In this document: in pieces, positions 49,361 through 61,500 of the stretch
Numbering within the stretch: position 1 is the first letter of the stretch
How the letters are laid out: every line of letters begins with the position of its first letter
Assembly (NCBI GenBank): GCA_024734495.1
Contig: JALMQS010000028.1
Coordinates: 1 to 64,000 of the forward strand
Length of the DNA: 64,000 nucleotides
Direction of reading: 5' to 3'
Source: Forficula auricularia
Taxonomy: Eukaryota; Arthropoda; Insecta; Dermaptera; Forficulidae
Translations under genes and position numbers: made by a program
Notes under the pieces: model-generated
Seen by the model: only the letters and a program-made list of their open reading frames with translations
What the model was told of the DNA's origin: nothing
The model's database searches: none

Positions 49361-49850
49361 TAATGATACTGATGATACAAGAAGAAGTTGCACCGAAAGG
49401 GTTCAACCTCTGAAATCTGCGGTGGACCCTTGTATCTTGGAAATAAGAAGAGATTTAGGGAATGGGTCGGAGTTGAAGGTGTTCATGGATGGGTGTCTTG
49501 AAAGATTGAAGATTATATGTTGCTGAGAAGACAGTCGGAGGAAGAGAGTTCCAGTCTCTAGATGTCATAGGGATAAACGAGTTGGCGAATGCGTTTGTTC
49601 GATTAGTATCCAATTTAAGCGCGTAGGTGTTGAGTCCTAGAAAATCGTGTATTTCGCTCAAATGAAGCCTTTGGAATGATTGTTGATTTTCTCTCTTCAG
49701 AACAAAGGCCTTGGTAGTATCTTATAAAAAAGAGAAAGGTCGGAGACAGATCTACGATGGGCTAGGGAGTCGAGAGTGTCAGTTAATGTTGGATCTCCTA
49801 TCAGTCTGATAGCTCGCCTCTGAATTGCATTAAGGCAGTGTTCCGGAGAG
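49361..49850 (-). pseudogene. LINE reverse-transcriptase C-terminus with tail
   Basis: The minus strand reads AIQRRAIRLIGDPTLTDTLD, SLAHRRSVSDLSLFYK, a stop/frameshift, then LKLDTNRTNAFANSFIPMTS RDWNSLPPTVF. This is the common C-terminal pattern of arthropod non-LTR elements (NSF.P.T..DWNSLP). The 3' tail gcaacttcttcttgtatcat recurs at 10110, 10640 and 16450. Confidence 0.7.
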
Positions 49851-50150
49851 TGTGTGCCGCGGCACACTGGTGTACCGTGGTCATTAGATGGTGTGCCACG
49901 GAAAATGTCAAGTTTTGTTAAGACCTATATATAGCTGAGAATTATGAGAGCAGCCTTTTCAATGATTCCTCCAAATTTTGATCACCTGTGCTCAGTTAAG
50001 CTGGCTCACATTTCTCATTAAACATCTTTTCCTATTATATTGATTATAATAATAAATAAATATTAAATAAACATTGTTTTTTTTCTTTGGTGTACCTCTA
50101 AAATTTGTTGATTTGGTAGGTGTACCTTGAACATAAAAAAACTTTTTAAT
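49850..50150. mobile_element. hAT end fragment
   Basis: cagtgttccggagagtgtgt plus gccgcggcacac resembles the ends of the hAT element at 4925-5951 (gtgccgcggcacagtgg). The opposite end is not found with confidence. Confidence 0.4.
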
Positions 50151-50234
50151 ATATTCACTGGACTGCAGAAGAAACTGCTATAGCATTTTGCCTAAGATAT
50201 TTAAGCAGAAGGGCTTACATATATCTTAGGAAGG

Positions 50235-50590
50235 AACTGAAATATCCTCTACCAGGTATTTGAAAAATAATATAGAATATATAAATTTATTTCTTCTTCT
50301 TCTTAATATAGGATTTCTCCTGTTAATTTCGAGAGTCTTCCCTGGAGTCTTGCCAAGTGTCAATCTATCTTTTTGGAAATTGATCTCAGGACTTTCATTT
50401 CGGCTACTTGCAATAGGTTTTTGGTTTTGGTGGTTTCTGCTCTTATTTCTACGGCGTAGGTTAAGATGAGTCATATGAGGTTTTATATATGCGGGTCTTA
50501 CAGTCCTTGGACATATATTTATTGTTCCACACTACGTCTCGAAGACATCCCGAGACCTTTGCTGCCTTCATCACTTGGGCCTCCACGTCG
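50235..50590 (-). pseudogene. LINE reverse-transcriptase fragment
   Basis: The minus strand reads QVMKAAKVSGCLRDVVWNNK YMSKDCKTRIYKT, then in another frame TYAVEIRAETTKTKNLLQVA EMKVLRSISKKID. This is the conserved RT thumb region of RTE/I-type LINEs. Frameshifts and stops separate the pieces. Confidence 0.7.
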
Positions 50591-50619
50591 GCCGTATATA
50601 TTTCGGCTGCTGGATAAGA

Positions 50620-50700
50620 GCTAGGGCTCTTATAAAGGCATCGCAGCGCACATGCGAAGATCCCGGGTTCGAATCCCGGCTGATTCTTTTAAAAAATTTT
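50620..50700 (+). mobile_element. tRNA-like sequence, probable SINE head
   Basis: A perfect T-arm (CCGGG TTCGAAT CCCGG) and a 5-bp anticodon-like stem (TCGCA/TGCGA with a 7-nt loop) are spaced as in a tRNA. The D arm and acceptor stem do not fold, and position 33 is not T. A tRNA-derived SINE or pseudogene is more likely than a tRNA gene. Confidence 0.5.
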
Positions 50701-51125
50701 TCTTCGTTCCCTAATTTAATTTAATATTTTATTTTCGGTGAAAATTCTCAATCAAGTTAATGAGCCCCCCCCCCCCTTTTGTATCAATGTCGCTTTTTAG
50801 AGAGAGTTAAAAAACGAATTTTTTTCGAGATATTCAAACGAAATTATACTCATTTAACTCTATATAAAATCTACTATTTAAAATGCTTTTAGTTTTTTGA
50901 AAATTAATGATTTTTTTCGGTAAAGATTCTCAAGTTGTATCATCTACCCTTCGAACAGAGGGTTAAAAAAACAATTTTTTTTTAGATATTCCAACAAAAG
51001 TATACTCTTTTAACTCTTTATAAAATATACAATTAAAAATGAGCTTAGTTTTTTGAAAATTAATATTTTTTTCGGTAAAAATCCTCAATCAAGTTGATAA
51101 AAATAATAATAAAAAGTTAATTGTT

Positions 51126-51870
51126 TTGTCTGTTAGTAAGTACGATACGTATGTTAACAAATTTTGGGTACCGAAATTAAGTATAAGTGAGCATGTCAAT
51201 AGAACGATTACAAAGGTAGAGAAAACCATAATTGCCTTATCATCAGTTATGCCAAATATTGGAGGAGCTAGATCATCGAAGCGCAGTGTCTTGCCGAGCG
51301 TAGCTCACTCTCAGATACTTTATGCATCTGCTGTGTGGCACCCATTATGCGAAAATAAAAAACTATTAAGTAAAGTTGGCAGAATCCAAAAACAAATGTG
51401 TATTAGGGTGTGCTCTGCATTTAGGACATCATATGATGCAATTAGAGTTATCGCGAGAATCCCACCCATAGAACTATTGATAAAAGAAACCTTTTACGGG
51501 GACTGTAAAAAACTATGGATCATGCATGTGGGAAGTCGACTACTTCTTGACCCAAACACTCTCAGGGTTTAAAAAATACCTGTATAATCGAGAAAGAGCT
51601 GATTCACCAACTTGTTTTTACTGTGGTGAGGAGGATGATGCGAAACACACCCTGTTCACATGCGCGAGGTAGGCATCGTTAAGATTTAACTATACGAACT
51701 CAACAGGGAAACTTTTCGACGCAAACAATGGTAGGCCTGCTGGAATCCGAAGCCCAATGGCAAATGACAGATACAGTGGAACGGCTTATCATAGAAACAA
51801 AAAGAGACGAAGTCTGATAAGAGATAGGCAGCCATTGCATTGAAGTATTGCGAGAGCAGTTCCAGTGCAA
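51126..51870 (+). pseudogene. R1/Jockey-like LINE fragment
   Basis: The frame 51126-51572 contains VAHSQILYASAVWHPLCENK and RVCSAFRTSYDAIRVIARIP PIELLIKE, the R1-clade RT C-terminus. After a frame change the sequence continues CFYCGEEDDAKHTLFTCAR, a CCHC zinc knuckle, and then ESEAQWQMTDTVERLIIETK. At least two frameshifts/stops; a dead 5'-truncated copy. Confidence 0.78.
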
Positions 51871-52377
51871 TGGGCAGGTGAAAAGAGGAGAGTTTTATGG
51901 AAGATTTTCCCTCCTTTATAATAAAAAAAACAACAGATATTTATTTAATAATAATATGTGATATCAAATGTGACAAAAGGTTTAACTGTAAAATAATACC
52001 TTATACAAAAGCTTGTTGTTAATTTTAAAAAATACATACTTTATTTCCTTGAATTTTTAGAAGAAATATAAATTTAATACAATTTAATTGAAAAGTTTTT
52101 ATTTTACTGAGAGTAGCAGAGTTGTTGATTAATAAAGAGAACATATATATAATACAGTTTTTAAAAAAGTTCAATCGTATATTTTTCTACCCCTAAATCT
52201 CTTATCATAATAACATTAATAATATTAATATATAATAGTACTATATTTAAATATAAATTTATTAAATAAATCGTCTAATACTTGTTTTAAAAAATATACA
52301 CTTGTGTTTTTATACATTTCTCAATCATAAATCAACTTAAAAAGTCTTAAAGAATCAAAAGATATAAGAAATATAAT

Positions 52378-52524
52378 TTAAAAATCTTGATCAAAGACAA
52401 GCTCATGTTTGTTAGTAGATAAATCCATTTTTTGGTATTCTCCAACCTTTTTTTCAAAGAAATTCGTTTTTCCTTCTAAAGAGATGAGTTCCATAAAATC
52501 AAAGGGATTCTCCACATTATAAAC
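52378..52524 (-). CDS. RRM2: RRM2 last exon
   Basis: [33 protein letters not shown] and a short variable tail to FDQDF, stop TAA at 52380-52378. The C-terminal peptide docks R1 in this family. Confidence 0.95.
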   Translation of the reverse strand, partial: VYNVENPFDFMELISLEGKTNFFEKKVGEYQKMDLSTNKHELVFDQDF

Positions 52525-55500
52525 CTAAAATATAAAAATATAATAAAATTATTATAAATCTTATTATATTAAACGAACAATTGTTATATATATATACATA
52601 TTGTACAATGTACACAGCCGGAATTCTACTCCTAATTTTTTGGCTGTTTCCACCTCCAAGAAAACAATAGGGTACTTCCCATTGAAAGGTCAAATTTTTA
52701 ACAATAGAAATAAATAGAACAGAGCTTAACCGCTGGGGAAAAGTAATATCATATAATAATTAGATAAAGTAGACGGATACATATTCAATTAGTTATATTA
52801 ATTTAAATTTGTCAGATAAAAATTTACCAACATAAAACAGCATGTGTTTAATTTTATAAATTGGTTGTGTCTATAGTAATTTTAAGATATCAATTAATTT
52901 TTTATTAAAGTGAGGCAATTAAAAACTTTGAGAACAGTTAAAATGTTCTCGTAAGGAGAAAAAATAAGTCTGTTAAGGTCAGAACAGTCGAGTCCCACAG
53001 TACCGGCAAATAGCGGTCTGCGTAAATGCATTTTCACACGTTAAAAAAAATAAAAAAATAGATGTGTGGCACTCGGGGACTGCCGCGGTAAAGCTATTGC
53101 ATAGCATTTTTTATCAACTTATGCAATTATAATATTTATGCAATATTTTTTTCTTTGATATTAATTCAAGTTTTTTCTTTGATATTAATTCAAGTTACAC
53201 TTTTTGAGCGTGGTGACCGATAAGAAAACAATGTTTTTTCTTTTTCTTTTATTGAATAAATGAGAAGTTAATATTGTTTAAAATATTTTTATTATCTTAC
53301 AATACATGTAGGTTATTCAGGAATTTTTATCATTGTAACTATAGGTTTATGGTAACTGAAATAAGAAACATAAGTTTGAGACTTGATATCCTCTAAATAT
53401 CTGGAAAATACCGCGTCAATGGTGGTCCCATATTTTGTTGTGGATTCTTGTGGATCATTATTCATTTTCAAATTCAATTTTTCCGAAAGAAAAGTTGTCA
53501 ACCGCTCTGAATTTTTATCAGTGAAGTTGATGTTGAAATCGCCAGCCAAGATAAGTGGAAATTTATTACCATTTGTACCAAGTATTTTCGACCCTTCTTC
53601 AGTGTACTCCAGTAAAGTGCGATGAATAAAATGCTCTACCTCGTCCAATTTTGGATTCGGAGAAATGTAAATTGCTACCATGACTATGTGTAGGCCATTT
53701 CTAAGTTTGCATAAGCACGCACAAATATCTCCAACAAATGAGCAGCCTAACATTAACATCGCTAACGTGTGCAATATTTATTTCAATATTCGGAGTCATA
53801 ATATTAGTAACATTATTATTATTTTGGTAAATAGCTACCCCACCTTTTGGAACAGTATCTCGTTTGAATTGAACAATACAATTGAAATGAGGTATTTCAA
53901 TCGGATTATCACGCGTCATGCAAGTTTCGGTAAGAAGTAACACATTTGTTTGTCTCGTAACTGAATCTTGTAAATCGTATTTGTGACTATTTAGACTTTG
54001 GCAATTGAAAGTCATTATTGAAATGCCATTTCTATTACTAATGAAATCTAAGACACTTTGAGCTATCGTCTGAACACTATTTAAAGACAGTCTTTTGAAT
54101 TCTTGCAACAAAGATGCAGTCGATGCAGCTTGCCTTCGATTATGATAAAACTTGAATGTAGAATTATCGTTTTTTGTCGTGATATACAATTTTTCAATAT
54201 TAGTCACCCGAGAGAGCGCAACATAAACGAGTTCCTGAGAATGTGCTTTACTATACTCATATACTATTTCGTCAAAAGTTCCACCTTGCGACTTATGTAT
54301 AGTTAGAGCAAGAGCTGAAGTTAATGGAAAATGTTTGCGTTTGGCTATACATTTTCTATCCGATGTTAATGAAATATTTGCTGTTCGTAATTCAATGGGA
54401 ACAGCGAGATTGCCGACTCTATTTTGCACTGCTAGAGTGGCTGCTTTTTGCCTTTTTTCTACCCACTTTATCTGAACCACAAAATTCCAGCCAAACTCTA
54501 ATCAATGTGTTACTTTTATCAAATTCTAGATGTACCAATTTCCAAACAGCACCATTGCATAAACCATCAGTAACGTCGATGTTGGTTGTAATAACATAAT
54601 GCTTTCCAACAACAAAATTAATGTGATAAGGCAGTCTTCCAGTGTCAACAACAGATTATTTAGAGTGGAACATCTCCCCCGCCCGAGCCGCCTCTCCGCC
54701 AAGAGTCGGACGGTTCCGCTGGCTTTCGGCTGGCCGCTTGGAGAGGTCCCTGGGCTGTGCCGGTCGGAGTGGGGGGTGTTAGGTTTATTTTCGTTACGGA
54801 ACTTCTTGATTCGGTCGCCGCGCTCAAAGCCCGCGACAAAAGCTATGCAATAGCTTAAAATAGTTGTTTCGCGACAATACTAGCAAAAAGTTAATGCTAG
54901 AGTATATAGAACAGACAATAAGGATTCATAATTCATAAGCCCAAAACTTTTTGCTGTTTATGTACCGATTCTAGCCAATCCCGTGCTCGTTTGACAAATC
55001 TGGCACCATTGTAAGAGATTGAATATTTTTATATTAAAATGACAGATAAAATACATTTTAAAGGTCTATTTATTTCTATAAAAATCGTTTTGTTATTTTT
55101 AACAAATGTAATCAACGCCTACGTTACACCTTATGAAAATTATAATTTTGAAAAAATCTAGCGCATGCTGGCTTTATACATCTTTCGCTGGTTAAATAAA
55201 TGCGCTGTTGCCAAATTGTTTTTAGTGTAAATTTTTATTTATTCATTATTATCTCAGAAACTATGTTGTAACTATGAATCAAAATTGTCTTAAAATATGT
55301 ATTGGTTATTGTTTAATGTTGGTTTAGTTTTTTATAAAAATACTAAGAAGGGTTTCTTTATTATAATTATGTATGTAAATTTTCCGATATCCCGTATAGT
55401 GCAATGTATAAGAGTCTGAAAAACTCTATTTTTGAAATTTAATATCTCCGGAACTATATTGTTCATAAATTTCGTTTTGCCACCAATCGATGCAGAAGTA

Positions 55501-58500
55501 TTTAAATAATAATCTGTCTCAATTTCAAAAAAATAGAACTGAGGGTGAGTTGCTGTATTTGATCTTAATTCTATTGTATATGTAATGAAATGTTATTTTG
55601 TACTTTTAGACTGATGATGGCGAGAGAGTATCTGCCGAAAAATGTCTCCAAGTTTTTGTAAATAAATATTTGCTAAGGACAAGAAGAATTTGGGTTTATT
55701 TAACAGACTTATTTTTCTCCTTACGAGAACATCTTAACTGTTCTCAAGGTTTTTAATTGCCTCACTTTAACACAAAAAATTGAATTAATATAAAAACATC
55801 ATAGTACCGTTATCTTAAGATAACAATTTTCAGAGGGATGTGGACAGAGAAATAAATTAGACAAATCATTTAGGACAGTGGTTCCCAACCTTTTGTGGCC
55901 CATCACCCCTTTCTGGAGGTTGACTAAGACCTTTTCATTTTGATTGTATGGCTAATTTTAATTTGAAGTAAAATGTAAATAATAAAACAGTTTCTAGGGT
56001 CTCTAGCTCCGTAAATAATGGACTGAGAGCCTTAAAATAATCGAATTTATAAAATTTTAAAAAATTTCCGAAATTTTTTTGTCTTTAAAATCTTTAAACG
56101 TCTCTACTCCTTAAATAATGGTCTGAGTGCCTTAAAACAATCGAATTCATAAAATTTTTTCTTTAAAATCTTTAAACGTCTCTATCTCCTTAAAAAAATA
56201 GAAAACAAATTAAAATTTTTTACAGATTTTTTTTAAAAACAACGAATTGAAATAATTATTTTAATTTCCCCCCTTTGAATACTCATCGCCCCCAATCCCC
56301 CCCCTGATAACCCAAATCGCCCCCAGGTTGGGAACCACTGATTTAGGATATATCAGGTTTCATTTTAATAAATAACATCTCTTAATCGTTTATTTTCAAG
56401 CTTTATATTTTCCATTAGATCATTAAGGCTATAAATTGATTTGTCAGTGTTTTATAATTTTTTTTATAAAACATTGTTGAATCAGTGTCATGAAGATTAT
56501 CTATAAATATATTTAGGATACTAAGTACTACTATAATAAATAAATAAATATAATAAATGTATTATGAAAGATTATCGAAAAAAGGTAGAAAGTTTAGAAA
56601 TAAACGATTAATCTGTTATTTATTGAGATAAATCATTCAAATTTTAAAGTGTTCATCAAGTTTCAGAATATGGATCTAATAAAATAGATAAAGCTTGAAA
56701 TTAAACGATTTAAGTTTATCGGAAGAGAAATTTCGGCTGAAGCCATCAAGAAAAACGCATCACAATGCACAATTTTTTCTAATTAATAATGTGCAATCTA
56801 CGTAGTTTCAACCGAAATTTCTTTTCCAATAAACAACTCAACCAGCAAAGCATCAAATCTGCAAACAATTAATGTGTAATTTATTTTCTTCAAACCCGAT
56901 AAATCCTAAATAATTCAATTTTAACGTTACCATTATGATAAAAAATATACCTTTTTACAGCCCAATTCTTCAAGCAAATGATCTGCAACAAATTCAATAT
57001 ATTGAGACATAAGATTGCAATTCATTCCAACCATAGATACTGGTAGAGCCACAGTTAAAAATTCTTGCTCAATAACAACTGCATCACAAATTATCGCCAA
57101 AATCTAAAATAAAAAAAAAATTAAAAAATTGAATTAAAAATTATTCTAGTAAAAGATTGGAAACAGGTTCTATGATGCGCCAGAGAATCGAAAACGCTAT
57201 ATCTCCAATTAGTTTATTATAGTTTTATCGCATATACCGTTTGTGATTTGTTTGTAAGGGTCTAGTGCCCTAAACCCTAGGGCAGGGGTTGGAAACCTTT
57301 TGAGACGGAAAAGCCAAAAGTTACAATTTACAAAATTTCCCAGTTTTTAAAGAGCCACTAAGATATTTAATTCAATATTATAGTATTTGATTAGGATTAG
57401 ATATATATAAATTTGATTTTTGATTTAAAATAAAGCCGCATCGAAAAAGCCGCATGTGGTTCGAGAGCCGCAGGTTGCCGACCCCTGCCCTAGGGGGAAA
57501 ATAGCTCGCTGTCTCAATTTCGATATATTTTAATTTGAAATTGAGCGGCGGGTCCCCCCTAAAACTTTTGACTGTTTATGTACCGATTCTAGCCAATCCC
57601 GTGCTCGTTTGACAAATCTGGCACCATTGTAAGAGATTGAATATTTTTATATTAAAATGACAGATAAAATACATTTTAAAGGTCGATTTATTTCTATAAA
57701 AATCGTTTTGTTATTTTTTAACAAATGTAATCAACGCCTATGTTACACCTTATGAAAATTATAATTTTGAAAAAATCTAGCGCATGCTAGCTTTATACAT
57801 CTTTCTCTGGTTAAATAAATGCGCTGTTGCCAAATTGTTTTTAGTGTAAATTTTTCATTATTTATTCATAATTATCTCAGAAACTGTGTTGTAACTATGA
57901 ATCAAAATTGTTTTAAAATATGTATTGGTTATTGTTTAATGTTGGTTTAATTTTTTATAAAAATACTAAGGGTTTCTTAATTATAATTAAATATGTATGT
58001 AAATTTTCCGATATTCCGTATAGTGCAATGTATAAGAGGCTGAAAAACTCTATTTTTGAAATTTAATATCTCCGGAACTATATTGTTCATAAATTTCGTT
58101 TTGCCACCAATCGATGCAGAAAAGTATTTAAATAATAATCTGTCTAAATTTCAAAAAAATTCTAAGAAAAACCCATTTGGGGGAACAACTACCTTAAAAA
58201 GGAATGTTAAAGCAATTATTTTGTTTATAGTTGCTTTATCATTCCTTTTAAAGCATGTTTAGAATTTTCAAATGTCCAGTGAAAAAGGGAGAATTTCTCC
58301 CGAAATGTTCAGATTTTTATTTAATTAGCGTTTCTAGTTTGATTTATAAAAGATATGTATTTATTTATATACACAGAACAAGGAATAAAATTTTTTTCAC
58401 ATTTTTAAATGTAAGTATATATATATATTTTTATGTTGTGTTATGAAAATTACATTTCTATTAAACTTTTCGCGCCTCTCAGTTTGGAAATCGAAGAGTT

Positions 58501-61500
58501 AAAATATATAAAAAGAATTATATTTACCTCCTCAGTAGATGGTTTTTGTACAAGATGTTTAAAGAGCAGACAAGCAAAATCTGTATGGAGACCTTCATCT
58601 CTTGATATAAGCTCATTACTAAATGTTAATCCTGGCATTAAACCTCGATCCTTTAACCAGTAGATAGATGCGAAACTTCCTGAAAAGAATATTCCCTCAA
58701 CTGCAGCAAAAGCAACAATACGTTCACCAAACGTTGCATCTTGATCAGCAATCCATTTTAGAGCCCAATCCGCCTTCTTTTTCACACAAGGCATTGTTTC
58801 AATCGCATTGAAAAGATATTGTCTGTAAGAAAATAATACATTTAAATAAGTGGAATGATTAATTAATAAATAAGAATGAATTGAATGAGTTTAATTATTT
58901 TTTTTGATTAATAAACTAAATACATTGATAGTAATCATATTTTTATAATATTTAATCATTAGATATTGCGAGGGTATTTAAATCAAAATTATTTTATTAA
59001 AATGAAATTGGAGAAAAAAATGAAAACTTTTTCAAGACTAGGTACAGTTGATGATTAAGCTAGAAATATAAGACATGTTATAAAGTTGTAGCTTATTAAT
59101 AATTTTTTTTTGCCAAATTTCAGCTCATTGAAGATTTTATGTTTGGGTGAATGCGTTTCTTATCTAATGAGATATATTCATCAGAATGCAATGGATTAAA
59201 AATGTGAAATCTAGGGGTTTCATCCGAAACTTCTTTTGATATTCATCTCATTAGCTACAATCGTTCTTAAGTTTCCCATATATTTTTCTCTGTTTTCTTT
59301 TGTAAGTTTTGAAGATGGTGAGAGCCAAAAATTAGTTCTATTTAACAGAAATACATAAAGGCACCCCATAACAACCTTTCTACAATTCGTTATCGTGGGT
59401 ATCGGAATTCAGTCGCAAAAAAAAAATGTTTAATAACAAAGCTTAAAAAAAAAATTTGTCGCCCTGGATATCTCTGCAGATTTCTATAATTTCAAGTACA
59501 CAGTTTACGAATATATTCATGAAAGTACTGAATTTGCTCGGGTTTTTATGATTTTGGTGTTATTATATTTAAAATAAGCTTATAAAAGGCGTTTCTCTAA
59601 AATTTAACATTGTTTTTGCTAATTTTTCTCTTTTTTTACATCTATATAAATTAATAAAAGACTAAAACAAAACAATTAGTAATATTTTTCAATCAAAAAT
59701 TGATATTATAGAATATACATACTTTTTCTTTTTCATATTTACTGCTTTTTATAGTGTAATATGAAAATGAAGATTAAAAAAAACTAGAGCCAATATTACA
59801 AAATCATTCAGTTTCATAAATTATTGGCATAAAATTAGTCGAAATTATTTTTATATCAAGGGCAACAAAGCCACTGTTGACCATTGTAATAATCTCCCCG
59901 TTTCAGATATTTCTTAACCCGAATAAAGAGAAAAATTAAGAATCAATACTTGGTGCAGTTGGATTTTGAGGCATGGGAAGCGAATTTTTGAGTCCATACA
60001 GCCAGCAATTACATTCGCTAGATGAACTCTTAATTTATTTATTTATTTCGTTTTGAAAAGTTTACCAATAAACAAAATTGTAGTATCCAAAATTATTTTC
60101 ATAGAATGAATTCATGAATTTTTGCAGATTTTTAATTTTTTTTTTTTATAAATTTTATTAAACCAATTATTTTACATGAATTAATGTATACATTGTATTT
60201 CAGCTTCGACTCCGGAGATTACTTCTCCACCATCGAGTGTCCTTGATCATCTTTTGAGTCCTTGTTTTTAGTAAGAGGAAAAAACTTATTTAAGAAAAAA
60301 ACCTCTTTTCCGATAATTATTTCAATTCCATATTGATTCAATCCCCCAATCCATCCAATTCAATTTTTAAATTAAAGGAATGGAAAGTTAAAGAAGGAGA
60401 TTCACCCCGAAGTGACTGTAGCATCTAAATGCTCAAAATAAAAATTATAACATGGCATGTTTATAAGACTTGAATAAACCTATTTGAGAGAACCTCACTC
60501 GATATAGGCAATATTTTTTGTTAAATTGAAAGTTTTTGCCGAGATAGCAGAATTTTTATATATTGAAGGAGACAATAAAAGAGTGCGTCTTCTGCTGGAA
60601 TTATAAATTACATTATAAAATTATAAAACCTAACCACATGAAAGATTTTAACCTTTCATTCATCAATTAATTCCTGTGAATACATTGTAATAGACTGATA
60701 AAGAGGACAAAGCCCTCGAAACTATAGCCTCGTTATAAATAAATAAAATTTATAATTCCAGCAGAAGACACACTCTTTTATTGTCTCCTTCAATATTTTT
60801 TTGTTGATATAGGTTTCGATAAGAAAACTATACATTTCTGAATGGATATTTTCAATGGTAAATTGGAAACAATAAAAACATCTCGTCTCAGGAATTTCAA
60901 CTTTTTTCTTTGAAGTAAGAAAAAATTTGTAATTCTAGTTTTAAAAGTATCATGTATTTAATTTGTATGCCATAACTAAAAGTAGGTACATATTCACAGG
61001 TAAGGTTTTTTTTTTTAAATAATGTATTTCTTCTTGAAATGAAACATGAGTAATTGTTAATTACTGAATCCGAGATTTTAGGGATTATTTTTGTGGACTA
61101 GGCTTTAGATTCAATAGTTGTCAATCTCTTGTGTTTTCTTTAGCGATCTTAACTCTACTATGAGTAATTTTAACTTTTATATCTCCGTTTGCTCCAAGAG
61201 AAAACCTATTCGAGAGAACCTCTCTTGAATGGATATGCGAAATATTTTTTTTTTGTCATTAGCACCTTATATGTTTTGAGAATGCTTCAAATTTTTTTAG
61301 ACTGACGATTGGGCAATCAAACTCTAATGACAAATAATAAATTATAAGTTTCCTGTATTTGATTCGATCGCGAATCGAATGCAGATGATTTTTGTCAAAT
61401 ATTAAGTGAAAATAATATCCGAATTTATAGTCTCGCGATATATATCTTGTTTAAAAAGCGCGATCAAAAACAATTCTGGTTAATGTGTTAATTATTCTTT

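Noticed and set aside
50620..50700. Functional tRNA gene
   Set aside because: The T arm is perfect but acceptor and D arms do not pair and the anticodon loop lacks T33.
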